Shown: positions 1-12,700 of the stretch, piece after piece
Layout: each line of letters begins with the position of its first letter
Position numbering within the stretch: the stretch's first letter is position 1
DNA from: Crambe crambe
Lineage: Eukaryota; Porifera; Demospongiae; Poecilosclerida; Crambeidae
Length of the DNA stretch: 64,000 bases
Direction of reading: 5' to 3'
Assembly: GCA_963924555.1 (NCBI GenBank)
Contig: OZ004585.1
Location: 5,345,488 to 5,409,487 of the forward strand
Notes under the pieces: model-generated
Told to the model about the DNA's origin: nothing
The model's database searches: none
Seen by the model: only the letters and a program-made list of their open reading frames with translations
Made by a program: the position numbers and the translations under genes

Positions 1-726
1 AATATATATATATATATATATAAAAAGTTCGACCTTCGAAAAAAAAAAAAAAAGCATTACTGCTCCTTTTGATCTTTGCATTACCTTTCCGACTGGTCAC
101 TCTCAGGCCTATCTTCAAGACTCAGTTATGATAGTTTCTCTAGAGATGTATAGTACTGCAAGACATTGTAGCATTTGTCTTTCATAAACATCAAACATTC
201 TAGCACACTCTGGAAATTTGTCAAAGAAAAATCGTATATGGCAAATATGTGTGACCTTGAGGTCTGTTCTGGTACAAAAAAACTCTTATTCGTCTGGTTT
301 TTCAGGGTTAGAATCAAGTCACGGTCCAGTCTGTTCATTGTCCACTCCTCACTCTTCTTACAGTTACACTATTCAAGAAGAAAACGCTGGTGTGCTTGAT
401 CTTAAGGTGTGCTTGATCTTAAGGACCGTGTGGCAACTAACTTGTCACATGATGTATGCATGCATGCATGGGACATAATCATGACGTAATGTGTGATTGT
501 GATACATATCAGCATAATATAATATAATAGTAAGTATGAACACTACAACAGTTCTGAATGATGTTCGTTTTCCTGTTTCACCGTGAGGAGTAAGCATGAT
601 AAATGGGAAAAATTAATCATGATCATGCAATACGATCTTCCTCTAAGATGCAGAGATGTGTAGAGAAGTAGTTACATTGATATTGTATGCAGTAATTCTA
701 TTTCTGTTATTGTTATTATTTTGTAG
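1..726. other. Non-coding stretch upstream of first visible VWA8 exon
   Basis: It begins with an (AT)n microsatellite at about 1-22. The rest is AT-rich with no peptide that aligns with the VWA8 segment expected before the exon at 727. It is probably the 3' part of an intron of VWA8, because the exon at 727 is preceded by a good acceptor (TTTTGTAG) and opens in the middle of the protein. A short duplication of a CTTGATCTTAAGG motif lies near 398-424. I see nothing else. Confidence 0.6.
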
Positions 727-3700
727 GAATCGATTCCTTCCATCTCTGCTGCTGAGTTACTGCAAACTGTCTACCCATCGGAACTCTTGGGAACTGACTC
801 GCTTTTGAATGACGCTTTACAAGTACGTGCAGTACATCGTAAGATTATCCCATTGCAGCACATTCACTGGAACAAACACAGGATGAGCTGTTAGAAATAT
901 TTCCATTCATTGAATTTGGTTCCACTATGATCTGAGTGACATGAAGCTAAGTGCATTGATCTCAGGTTCATTTTATCCTGAACTCTCAAGAAATTAACAA
1001 GCACTGGCCAGTGACTAATGGCATGCCAGACCTGTCAATGTTACAAAGATTTTACATGTGTACTTTCGCACGTATGCCATGTGGGGATTCTTCACATGCA
1101 TGCCAAGAATGTCTCTTAATTCTGGGGATAGGTGTCAATGCATATGTAAGATCATGTCTTATTGGGATAGTAAAAGTGTTGAGAGTTCATGTATATCAAG
1201 TATTGTGTACATTCATATTGCAGATAATGTCCTGCTTAGATTTGTTCATTAAGAGGTTTTGCACTGTATATCTTATAGAGGTGGTCTTATTGGAATAGTA
1301 AAAGTGTTGAGAGTTCATGTATATCAAGTACCGTAAATCTGGAAATTTTCGCGTAAAATATCTTCGCGTTTTATTTTTTCGATGCGTTTATTATTCGTTT
1401 TTTGAATCACCCGCGAATTATTTTCAACAATGAAAATTTCGCTACTAAATCCAGCTGGAGAAAAATGGCGGTAAGTGCTAGCGCAGAGTTCCAGATCACT
1501 TGCTGTGTTCGTGGCTACCATGTGTACCGTGACATGTGGGATGCCAGTCTAGGTGAAACGCTAGAGTGTGAGGGAGCCAACGAATGAAAAGGACAGGTAC
1601 ACGGTGGCAGTGAAGAAATCAGGTACGATTGTAGGACGTGATCGAAAGACTATCTCGAACTAACTAACTCTGCCTCTACTTCACAATTCGCTCGAGCAAT
1701 AGCCCGAGAAGGAACAGGGGGATCTGGAAGACCTTCAAATACTTGGAGAGCTAGAGACTAGTACGCAATGCAATGTGCTTCCTACCGTATATATTTCAAT
1801 ATTTTAATAATCCGTTGTAGAAAATATTTCACGTGTTTAATTTTCGTTGTTTGAGCCAACCGCGAATTATTTTTAACAGCGAAAATTTCCAGATTTACGG
1901 TACTGTGTACATTCATATTGCAGATAATGTCCTGCTTAGTTTTATTTATTCATTAAGAGGTTATGCACTGTATATCTTATAGAGGTGGTCTGTCTTATTG
2001 GGATAGTAAAAGTGTTGAGAGTTCATGTATATCAAGTATCGTGTACATTCATATTGAGATTTGCAAGTATTTGTTTATTTGTGGACTGTACTATTGTTTA
2101 ATTGTGTTTAAAAATAGATTTATATAAATTTTGTAGAAATTTGGATTGACACAAGTGAAGGAGTGTCCGCTGTTGGTGGACTTAAAACCGTCTTCTAATA
2201 ACATCCAGCTGTTCTTCAGTGCTGGTGAAGAATCGTCACTTTTCCAAGGCACACGCACACAGTCAAAGGCATACTCGATGGAGGTTCCTGGTTGGCCAGA
2301 GAGAATGAGCGAAGGAGGACAGTCCACAGACATCATTCCAACTCAGAGTCATGACATGTTGTTAGCACAGATGTTGCTTAGTCACCAATCTGCAGATTTT
2401 TGCTTAGTTGGCGGAAAGGCAAGTGGTGGGATATATTCGTACCCCTCCTTCCCTCCCTCTTCCTTTCCTTCCTTCCTTCTTTCCTTCTAAACTCCTCTCC
2501 ATCCTCTCCCTCCTCCTTCTCTCTCTCAATCCCTTTCCCTCCTCCAAACTCCTCTTCTCTCTCTATCCCTCCCTTCTCTCCCTCAATTCCATTTCCCTCT
2601 CCTTCCCTCCCTCCTTCCCTTCTCTCCCTCCTTTCCTCCCCCCCCCTCCCTCCCTCCTTCCCTCCCTCCTACTTCTCCCTCCCCTTCCTGCCTCCTTTTC
2701 ATTTCCCTCTTTTTCTCCCTCTTCCTTACCTACTATGTACTATTGTGTTCTTCGTAACCATGACAATGAAAAAAATCTTTGCAGGGGTCTGGAAAGACAT
2801 CACTGGTGAAGAGATTTGCAGATTTATTGGGTTATGAGGTGGAGCCCATTAGTCTCTATCAGGTAGGCACATGCACGACCAGAAAATAGGTAAAGGGTAG
2901 ATACTTGTACTTTATGGTTGTGTTGACCCTTTACCATTTTATGTAGAGGATTATAGGCTATTTAATAGATTTTGAGGATTGGGGATGCCATCCTTGCCTA
3001 AAACATTTTTTGTCTCTCTAGGATATGACCTCTCGTGAGTTACTCCAGCAGCGAGCGACTCGGGACAATGGGGACACTTCTTGGAGCATTTCCCCTCTGG
3101 TGGTGGCGGCCCTGAAGGGGAGACTTGCAGTCTTGGATGGCATCCATCGTGTGGACACCAGCACACTGGCGGTCCTTAAAAGGCAAGTGGAAGAGAATAG
3201 GGTAGGTGTGGCAGTTATGAGTCATTTAAATGGAAAAGCACGTAGTAACAGAGGCCATAAACTCTTGTATATATATTTTTTTCCAAAAAAGTAAGCAAAC
3301 AAGGGCAGGGATGAAGTATATCCAGCCAGCAATCCCAGGGCTCACAATAACAGTCAGTCACAGGACATTTCCAAGTTGATTTCATCATTTGTCCAGTCAT
3401 TTTCTGTCTTTGTTCTATTATAGCTATACTTAGAACACAGTTACTGTGTTTTGTAGATCTCATTATTTTTTTAGTAACCTACCAGGGTTTACTAATTAGG
3501 TTTACTAAGAGCCTATGGCACTTAGTAAACCTACTACTGTAGCTAAAGGCACTTAGACTATAGCTACTATACACTTAGAGTCCCTCTGTGGAGGGACTCT
3601 ACATATAGAATCCACCCTCATGGGCATAATAGAATCCACCCCTTAGGCTATTATTGATAACAAGAGTTGTTTTCTTTTTGTTTTGTTTTTTCCTATACAG

Positions 3701-6700
3701 GTTCTAGGGATAAAATGAAGGAAGACAATAAAGTCATAGCTATAGCAGTAGCTAGCTATAGTTATAGCCATTAGTGTAGTTATTGATGCTAATGTTTATA
3801 GAAGAACGTCTGCTGGACAGCTATATAATTTTCTTGATGCATTAGCTATAGCTGAGGATGATATCTGATCCAGCAGGTACTGGGGTAGGTACTCTAGTGT
3901 ATTTGATTTGAATTTTCCATCTTTTTTCCTCCCAAAGTAAATCTGATCATTTAATATACTGCAAGTCTGTTCCTGAAGCCTTATTTCCACATTTGTACTA
4001 CAATATTTTGCCCACTGATTCTTCAGCTGAACACAATACCTAGTATCTTCCAGAAGTCTTGGATTTTTTTCTCGCTGCAGAAACTTCCTTGTAGCTGACG
4101 CAAAAAGCTTGTTAGTTGGAAGGGTGGGTCTCGTAGTACACACATCTTGTATTTCTGGTGCTAGCTCAGCTTCGCTTTGGCCTATATCCGAAAGTCAGTT
4201 TGCAAAAGAACGAGAACGGGGAAAGTCAGCTTCAAGTTCATCCATTCTACGAGCGGTTTGTTTACGAATTGCTTACGGCGCTAGCAATGGTTGCTATAGT
4301 CTAAATAAGTTAGACACCTCGACCGACGGGATCTACGGTATTTAGAAACCCTCGGGCCCTTAGTAGCGCCCTCACTGTGCTGCTACAGCCCAGGGCCCTC
4401 GGGTTTCTAAATACCGTAGATCCCTTGGTCTCGGTGTCTAACGTATATTTAGTACCCTGTGGTGGGCAGCAATTAGAAATATTGTTATGAATCCATAGTA
4501 ACCAACCAACCCCGCCTGGTGGGCGTATATTAGAAGGCTTGTCAAAAAACCATTCTGCATTATGGTGAAAGCTAGTTTCTCGCCTCCTGAAGCTAGTGAG
4601 TACTAACTAAAGCCTAGAAAAGAGTAACAAGGTATCGACGGTAGCGTAGAAAGCTTAGTTTATATTTTCAAGCGTATAAGCTAGAAAGCCTACTTTAGTT
4701 CTGGTGATTTTCAGCTGTTGGATTTTTCCGTGCACGAAGCTTTCATGGTTGACTAGCTAACTTTAGCGATTCATTTGAAGCCTTTCTACTTTAGTCTAAG
4801 TTCCAAAACTATGTTACTATGTTCTAAATAAGTTAGGCAACTCGACCAACGGGATCTAAGTTATTTAGAGACCCTCGGGCCCTTAGTAGGGCCCTCGCTG
4901 CACTCGGGTCGCTACATCCCAGGGCCCTTGGGTCTCTAAATAACTTAGATCCCTAGGTCTTGTTGTCTAACTATTATATATAAAACTGCTATTAGATAAT
5001 CATGTCTGGACAATAATAGAAAGTTTCTGGGAGCTTTGGAATCCCTACATAATGTACACTGCTGCACTATATCTGAAGCTACCCATAGTTTAGGGCTAGG
5101 TATGACGCCCTGCCTTTATTCAAATCATTCTTATTACACTCAAAACTCGTGCCTGTTCCTCCTCTATCCAAAATTCCTGTATGAAACCCTGAACTGTCTG
5201 CCGCATATGATCATTGATTTATATCATTGTAGCCTCATTCAAGATCGTTCGTTGAATCTCATGGACGGCACGAGATTTCTAGATCTGGAACGTTATCAAG
5301 GAACCAAAACTGCTGCGAATCTCACTGACCCCGAAATGGTTCTAAGGTGCTTGTCAGTCTAAATAACATGGAACATACTTTTTTCACAGTAGTTATTATG
5401 ACAGTGTATGGGCTTTGAAAGTGTGTCCAATACTATTTGAAGGAAATGAGTAATAAATGAAGGTCAGTTAGGGTCTAGGAAGTAATGTTGCTTTACTGTA
5501 ACAATGAATTGAGCTTATCAAGACCAGGAAATGGCTCTAAGTTGCCTCTCAGTCTTAACCTCATTGAAAAGGTGCTCCAATGCCATTTGATGGAAATGAG
5601 TAATATATATGAGGGTCACTATAATATTATTTCAGTCTAGGGTCTAGGAATAAATGTTGCTGTACTGCAATAATGAATTGTTATCAAGACCACTTGGTTA
5701 CTGTATGTTCAAATTAACTAGTGCTTGTACAGCGATTTACGCTCCGTTCGAATATTCCGTATGCTGTACACGGGAAGCTTATGCCTTGTTTTTAAAATAT
5801 AAATGTATGTACGCACAAAGCATACGCTTCCTTTGTACGGCATACGGAATATTCGAACGGAACGTAAGTCCGCTGTACCATTGATTTAGAATTCCGTAAA
5901 GAGACCACTTTCATTAGGTGACCACATTTAGCTGGCCCAGAGGTGGTCACTATCACTACACTACATTATGTTAGCTCTACAATGATTGTTGAATGCAGTT
6001 ATGTGGCTCCTTGCGTGATCTCATTTTCTAAATAGGAAAATTTTCCCGATTGACCCAAAATTTCGGTTAATTGGAGTAGGGGAGACTCAAAAAAAGTCAT
6101 CGGGTGGTGGACAGAGTGGCGCCCGCTCTCCCTCGCTGGCCTCGTGGATCACCCCTGAACTCATGTCCATGTTCCACTTCCACCACGTCAAGTCTCTACC
6201 CATCCAGCAAGAAAAACTCATCATCATGAAAAAGGTCAGAAGAATGGAGATTTAGCACTTCTGAATTCATGCTGTAGGGTGGTGTCTTTATAACTGAGTC
6301 TTGGTCTAGTGCTTTATTCTAAGTCTTGGTCTAGTGCTTTATTCTAAGTCTTGGTCTAGTGCTTTATTCTAAGTCTTGGTCTAGTGCTTTATTCTAAGTC
6401 TTGGTCTAGTGCTTTATTCTAAGTCTTGGTCTAGTGCTTTATTCTAAGTCTTGGTCTAGTGCTTTATTCTAAGTCTTGGTCTAGTGCTTTATTCTAAGTC
6501 TTGGTCTAGTGCTTTATTCTAAGTCTTGGTCTAGTGCTTTATTCTAAGTCTTGGTCTAGTGCTTTATTCTAAGTCTTGGTCTAGTGCTTTATTCTAAGTC
6601 TTGGTTCAGTACTTCATAACTAAGTCGTTTTGGTCCTGTAGTGGGTACTTTGTTTAGCGTCATGATGATTGTACAGCTTCTCCCTTCACTTACCAGCACA

Positions 6701-9700
6701 TCTCTCTACTGGTACATGTCAGGCTGAAAGGAAGGAGCCTAGTCACTATAATGTACAAGCATTTCAGGGGCTGGGTTAATTCAGGTCAAAAACCCCAACA
6801 CGTTTTGAAGTGCCTGCATGTGAGCAAGCCACTTGTACTGTGGAATTCTATGAGTGTTGCTTGAAAGAGTAAACAGTGTGTGCTGGTCTGTACTTCTAAT
6901 CAAGTATTTTATATTGCAGGTTCCAGGTTTCAATGAGAATCAACTGGACACTACCCTTCACTTTGTCAATTCCCTGAGATCATCTGAAGACCCCACAGTG
7001 AGTTCACTATCAATGTATCACATTGTAGTGTGTGTATCACATTGTAGTAATTCAATGTATCACATTGTAGTGTGTGGGTGGAAGGGGATCTCCCTTAAAG
7101 TATATGAGCAGAAGCTATTGATAGAAACTATTGTCTTTGATAGAAACTTTACTCAATACTTATTGTGTTGCTGTTGTTCTTTTAACAGTTGCAATCTCTT
7201 GCTACGTCTTTTTCCACAAGGCAGCTGCTGCGTATTGCGAAGAGTCTAGCATCTCACCCGACGCTGTCACTCTACGAGGCCATCAATAAAGCTTGCCTTT
7301 CAAGGTACAATACGTATGTATTATAAGCATGTAATAATTTACCGTATTTCCTTGAATAATAGCCCGGGCGTTTATTTCTTACAGAGAATTCTCATACCCG
7401 GCTACAAACGAGGCAGGCTTCTATATAAGGCCGGCGTCTATTAAATTAATGTACTGCGGGCCGGCGGGGCATACCGTAATCGTATAAATTTTCGGAAGTT
7501 TAAAATTTCGTGATTTCCGAGTTCAGTTGCAACAGATTTTTTTAGCATCCTACTACAATGTTATCACATGGTTACCACATTTCATTGATGTAGTCAGAGT
7601 TTGGTTAACCACTGGCTACAAAAGTCCAGAACTCCGTTGCAAGTTTTACTAAATCAACTGTATAAGCATGTAATAATTCATGTAACTTCAACAAAAACTT
7701 TTAGTAAAACTTGCAACAGAGTTCTGGACTTTTGTAGCCAGTGGTTAACCAAGCTCTGACTACATCAATGAAATGTGGTAACCTGTAATAACATTGTAGT
7801 AGGATGCTAAAAAAATCTGTTGCAAGTCTTATTAAATCAACTGTACCAGCCCTTATGAAAAATAGCAACATTAGATAAGCTTAAGGAGGTATGTAATATT
7901 TTGGATCGAATTCAGCAAGTTTTGTTAACATTTTAATTTTAAATGCAATACTGTCAGTGGAACCTCGGTTATCCGGACGTTTGTCCAAACTTTTTTTAAC
8001 TGCAGAGACTTGCCAGTAACAGCATAATTATTTTTCGAACTGGCGTCCAGATAGATAGCTGACCTCATCCCACGAGTACAACAAAAAAATGGTTGAATGT
8101 TGATACATGATGATCCAAAATTAAATTTTAGAAATTAGCTAGCCAGAGTGTATTTTCTCTAGATTCAGTACCTTACGAGCATCTTTAGGTGTTCCAGAGC
8201 CTTGCTGATGATTCTAGAAGCATCTTTGGGTCCCAGCAAGACAAAAAAACTTGTAGATGCCAAAATATCAAGCAGTATCCACCAACTTCACCGACAATGG
8301 TATGTCCTGAAAGTCCTTTGCAACTTGCGATCTCCCTGTCTGAGCTTTTATAGATTTGTCATCTTCAAACGCTATAAAAGGTTACAACAGATCAAAAGTA
8401 TGGTTGGCAATTCTTTCGTAAAGACCGAGAACGTCAATACTATTTGCAAAAAAATTTTTAGAAATAAAAAAGTGAAGTAATGATGGCCCCAAATTTAGCA
8501 CATAGCTATTACAACTGCAGCTTCATTATGAAACCAAGTTATATGCCCCAAAAATCTAGCTGCACTGCAGCATCAAAGCAGTAGCTATGGCCCCAAAATC
8601 TAGCTGGAATATGTACTATAACTGCATGCAAGAGAGTGAACTTGGTGAAGTAATCCCTTACCCATCACCAAGTAAGAGATACTATTCCTACTTCACTCCC
8701 TTTGCCTGTCATGTCATGAAAAGGATCGGCTTTCATGTAACAAGACAGAATGTATCAAAACTGTGCGAAAATGACACCCCGCGCTATTTGACACAGTACC
8801 CACAGCACAAAGGTGCACCCATGGCACCCTCGGGTGTCACAGGAACATAGCAATTGTGCTGCAGTGGCATGAAAATGGAGCACAAGTTTTGGGTGACGGC
8901 GTTTAAAGTTAGACCACCAATGTTTACTAGGCCCATTGGGAGAAAATCTATCCCCTGTCCCAGATCTCAGTGCAATTTCCCACGCAAAAGCAACAACCAA
9001 TTTTTTTAGTCAAGGGAAAGCCACGCTCAGCCATATAAAGCAGATAGGCCATGAGAGCATCTTCTTCCTCCTTAGTCAAGACTGTACTGGGTCCAGGACG
9101 AGATCCGTGGGCAACACGACCTCTTATGCGATCATCGAGTGTCCTCCTTGACACCCTACACATTCTGGCTGCTGCACTTACTGTGCTTCCTTCCTCAACT
9201 TTCTTCATAGCATTCAGCATCTCTGAGTCTTGCCACATCTTTCTCTTTTTCATTGCCATGAATAGCTACATGAAAAAAAGCAAGATTATTGATCACTAGC
9301 CAATTTCAATCCTATCTTGAACATGGCAGGAGCTAATTAGCTGGATAGCTAGCCTGTTAAATCCAAGAATACAAAAAAAAGATAGGAAGGCCTTCTACAA
9401 ATTGTTCTCTAATATTTAGCACCTTAGAAATGATGACATAGCCTCACCTGTCTGTCCAGTTGGCTGTGGACTAACTCTTCCTCAAATCAGATGACGCTCA
9501 GTTCCAAACCAGCTGTATCAAGAGTCTCCTTAAGACTTATAAAACTCAAAGAATTTCAAGATCAAGCTTCAAAATGAAGCACGTGCTTTGAGGATTCTAC
9601 TGAGCATGCTCAAAAGCCAGTAAATTGCACAGGAATATGCTTGTGACACTATTGTTGATAATAGGGTCCTCGCATGGCGTGGTGATAATAGGTGCCGTTA

Positions 9701-12700
9701 CGCTACTGCTTCAAGGAAGAGTTGAGCCAGCTTGTCTTGCCCCTACAGCAAGTTTAACTTCAACTGCAATAGGTTACTCTATTGAAAACTTTATAGATCG
9801 AATAGTCTGCCTCCTTATTTTCCCTACCGTCTAACTCATCCATCACAATTGGAAAGATCTCAAAATTTTGCAATGAATTCCTAGCAAAGCCCTCTACAAT
9901 GTGGTTGATGAGAATGCCACAGAGTAATGTTGGGTGTCCTTCATTTGTTGGGTCAGAGTTAACACATATTTGTCTGTTGATGGGGATTTCTGTCAATTTA
10001 CAGTTCTTTGGCACATTTGGCTCATAATCATCCATTCCAATAAGATTTGATATTTCTCACCATGCTCCAACCAGTTCTTTGGCACATTTGGCTCACAATC
10101 ATCCATTCCAATAAGATTTGATATTTCTGGGAGGAAACCACCATGCTCCAACACCTTCCACTTTGCTTTGCTTGGACTTGGCTTGTGATTGCACAAAAGT
10201 TCCAACTATGTTGATAATAAATGAAATAATATGCTTAAAATGAATAAGAAAGTCAATGGTTGCCTGTTGCGACTTGATTTTTATCTCGATATCCCCTCCC
10301 CCACTGAATTGGCTCATTCTACACTCTGTTTTAGGGCTTATAGACACCTTGCATTTGTCCATGTCGTTTAATTTATAGAGAATGTGACTTTGCACATCAC
10401 TCTCCGTCACTGGTGAGGTCATTTTCGCTTTCGTGTACTGGTGGTATATAGCCCTAACAGCTCCCTCTTCTATATTCACGTCTAATTCCTCAGCACCCCC
10501 ATCAATAAACTTTGCAAGCCCACGCATATCTTCATTCCTGTACTTCAAAAGTTGTTTCATGTCAAGCAGGTCATAAGTTAGCCCAGGGAACATGCCGTGT
10601 ATATCTGTGTCTATAGTCCTGCACCCTTTACAGGTGGCAAATTCATACTGGTAGATTGCTGCATTGTCTTATCGATTCACCAAGTGGAATTCACCTTCTG
10701 CTTAGCAGATTGTATGGGAGAGATTTCACTTGTTGAGCACAACAGGCCTCGTTCACAGTGAAAAGTTTAAAAATAAACCTGGTTTGGTAGGTTAACTTGA
10801 ATTTTGAAGGGTTCAATCCCTAGCCCAAATAATATAGCAGGTCTGTATACTTTCTGGAAAGGAGGACAGAGAAAGTAATATTGTAGGCAGTAAATTTGTG
10901 TATGATTTTCAGTATGATGTATACATTACATTTGACTGATGGGGTCATAGTGAACATACCTTAATCCGCTTTGAGGCCAACGAATGTTGAGACTTAACAT
11001 TCTGAAAAAGCCCCACTGCCAAGACATTCATAGTCTTTTAAAAGACTAACTTGTTACTGTTATTTCTCATATTTTAATGTGAGCAGTCTGTAACTCAAGA
11101 ATATACCTACCCTTATCTTATACAAGTTTGGACAGGAGCATGGTCATGTGACCAGGTCCCCCATCTGGCTGTGGGGACCCACCTTGCTGCTGAGGACTGT
11201 ACGGAGGTGCCAGTCTCATGGATGGATCATTGGTGGCAACCCATGCTAATCGGCACCAGAGGAGCTCCCTACGTGGTGTCATTTGACCATTAACGGTCAG
11301 CCAAAATCAGACATGTCAGAGGCATCCACATGTCGGTCCAAAACCAACTGAATGCCTCCAACGACGATCACCTGTCTGGCATCGTCGTCTTCCAGATCAG
11401 CATTGTCCCACTTGTCGCTACTAACAGCAACGATGGTGGTCACATGGGGAGAGTAGTCTTTCAAGCTCTTCAAAATAGTCATTTTGGCACATGCATACAT
11501 GAATGACAAAAATTATCAGTTATATATTGTCCGTTCACGTGATCTAGGGGCGTATCATCCCCTCCAGGTCCTTCCAACTCTCTCTCCAAATAGGGCACAT
11601 CGGATATTTGCTCTTGCTCTCTGCTCTGATCTGATATCTGTAGGGAACCGGAAGTCTTATCCGGTTGTATGTGTCTCCCTTGAGGGAAACGGGACAGAAC
11701 AACAATCGTATCCCTTCCTGGTGAGCAATGTCCACCAAAAAATCGTAGATGTCCTTGGAGATATCCTGGGAGACGCCCCGGATGTCTTGGGGGGTGATGA
11801 AACATCCCTTGCACACGGTGAGGGTCTTGAAAGCAGCTCTCAGGTCTTTGTAATGAATTCTGGCCGAGCCCGGCCCCCAAATTCCAAACTTCCAGCAAGG
11901 CACGCGCGATCGATCACGCCCTCGGGGGTGTAACAGATGGGAGGGACGTTAGCCGTGGGAGGACCCTGGATGAGGTCCTGCATCTTCACCAGAGACATAG
12001 TGCCTGCCAATTCGAATTCGCACTGAGCTTGGGTCAAACCTATTCTGGACGAGAGACACAGCTTGCTTAGATACGGTAGCACGGGCACGTTAAAACAGTG
12101 ACCATCGGGTACGGGGAGTCTCAGGGACTGGTACTCGGTCAGACCAGAATACAGGGGCTGTATCCGGATGGAGGGAACGTGATCTCTCAGGAAGTCTTAC
12201 ATCATTCTGGAAAGGGTCTGCAAAAGAATAATCCTCTCAAAGACAGGGGACCTCGCCATCTCGATCATCCCTCTCACCGTCAGCAGCTTGCCGCTATCTG
12301 ACCTCCCCAATTTTTCTGTCGAGGAGAGCACCTTGGACGCATCGGGTCGACCCCAGGCGTTCAGGCAATTCGAAGGGCGGACCCTTCATGGTACAGAGGC
12401 ACATCTCCCATTCATGGCTGTGATAGGGGTAGACCAGGGGAGGACCGGGATCCACTCTCAGACGACCGGGAGGAGAATCCTCCAAGATCTTGAGCATCTC
12501 CTCGGAACAGGCTAACGACTCTTGACTCATGACTGCCGATGTCCAGATGGAAAAGTATACACAGGAGAAGTGAGAGCATCGTCAACTAAACCTCCAGAAG
12601 GAGCTGGGAGACAATCGAGTGACCTTCATGTTTACTGCTGAAGTTGAGCTTTGGTAGTTGTAGTATCTAGTGAAACTATGGGATTTGCAAGTAAGAAATG

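Larger units (their letters stand above)
1158..2062 (+). repeat. Tandem triplication of a roughly 128-bp unit, interrupted by a MITE
   Basis: Three copies of a unit starting CTTATTGGGATAGTAAAAGT begin at about 1158, 1286 and 1994. The second copy is interrupted at 1331-1900 by an inverted-repeat element. The units differ by a few substitutions and small indels. All lie in the intron between VWA8 exons 1 and 2. Confidence 0.85.
3183..5232 (+). other. VWA8 intron 4 (GC-AG), mostly unrecognised
   Basis: The intron begins AG|GCAAGT and ends TTGTAG. It contains short direct repeats of TTAGTAAACCTA and AGAATCCACC type near 3490-3660, and the two inverted-repeat elements at 4310 and 4832. On the minus strand at 3796-4143 a 115-codon open frame occurs, with no recognisable domain. 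No other gene-like structure was seen. Confidence 0.7.
2410..6234 (+). other. VWA8: VWA8 second AAA+ module
   Basis: The P-loop GGK|GSGKTS is split between exons 2 and 3 by a GC-AG intron. Exon 3 continues with VKRFADLLGYEVEP, and exon 4 with DMTSRELLQQR and the Walker B-like LAVLDGIHRV. The aspartate there is followed by glycine instead of the usual glutamate; the vertebrate protein, as I recall it, has the same D-G pair, so this is a family trait and not decay. Exon 5 carries DRSLNLMDGTR and exon 6 IFPIDPKFRLIGVGE, the sensor-1-like strand. The Walker B deviation suggests weak or absent hydrolysis in this module (inference). Confidence 0.85.

Noticed and set aside
126..478. Short ORFs before exon 727 as the preceding VWA8 exon.
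   Set aside because: None matches the expected VWA8 segment, and no acceptor/donor pair with compatible phase was found.
2400..2837. Long Ser/Pro/Leu-rich open frames on the + strand.
   Set aside because: They are translations of the polypyrimidine microsatellite within VWA8 intron 2 and run across the true exon 3 boundary.
3183..3201. Extension of VWA8 exon 4 to the GT donor at 3202 instead of the GC donor at 3183.
   Set aside because: It would end in phase 0 while exon 5 needs one base to complete a codon, and it adds residues (QVEENR) that interrupt the VWA8 alignment LAVLK-S-LIQDRSLNL.
6298..6602. CRISPR-like array.
   Set aside because: Direct units without spacers in a eukaryotic intron; a simple minisatellite.
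8202..8480. 92-codon + strand ORF in VWA8 intron 8.
   Set aside because: No recognisable motif and basic, AT-driven composition; not distinguishable from chance.
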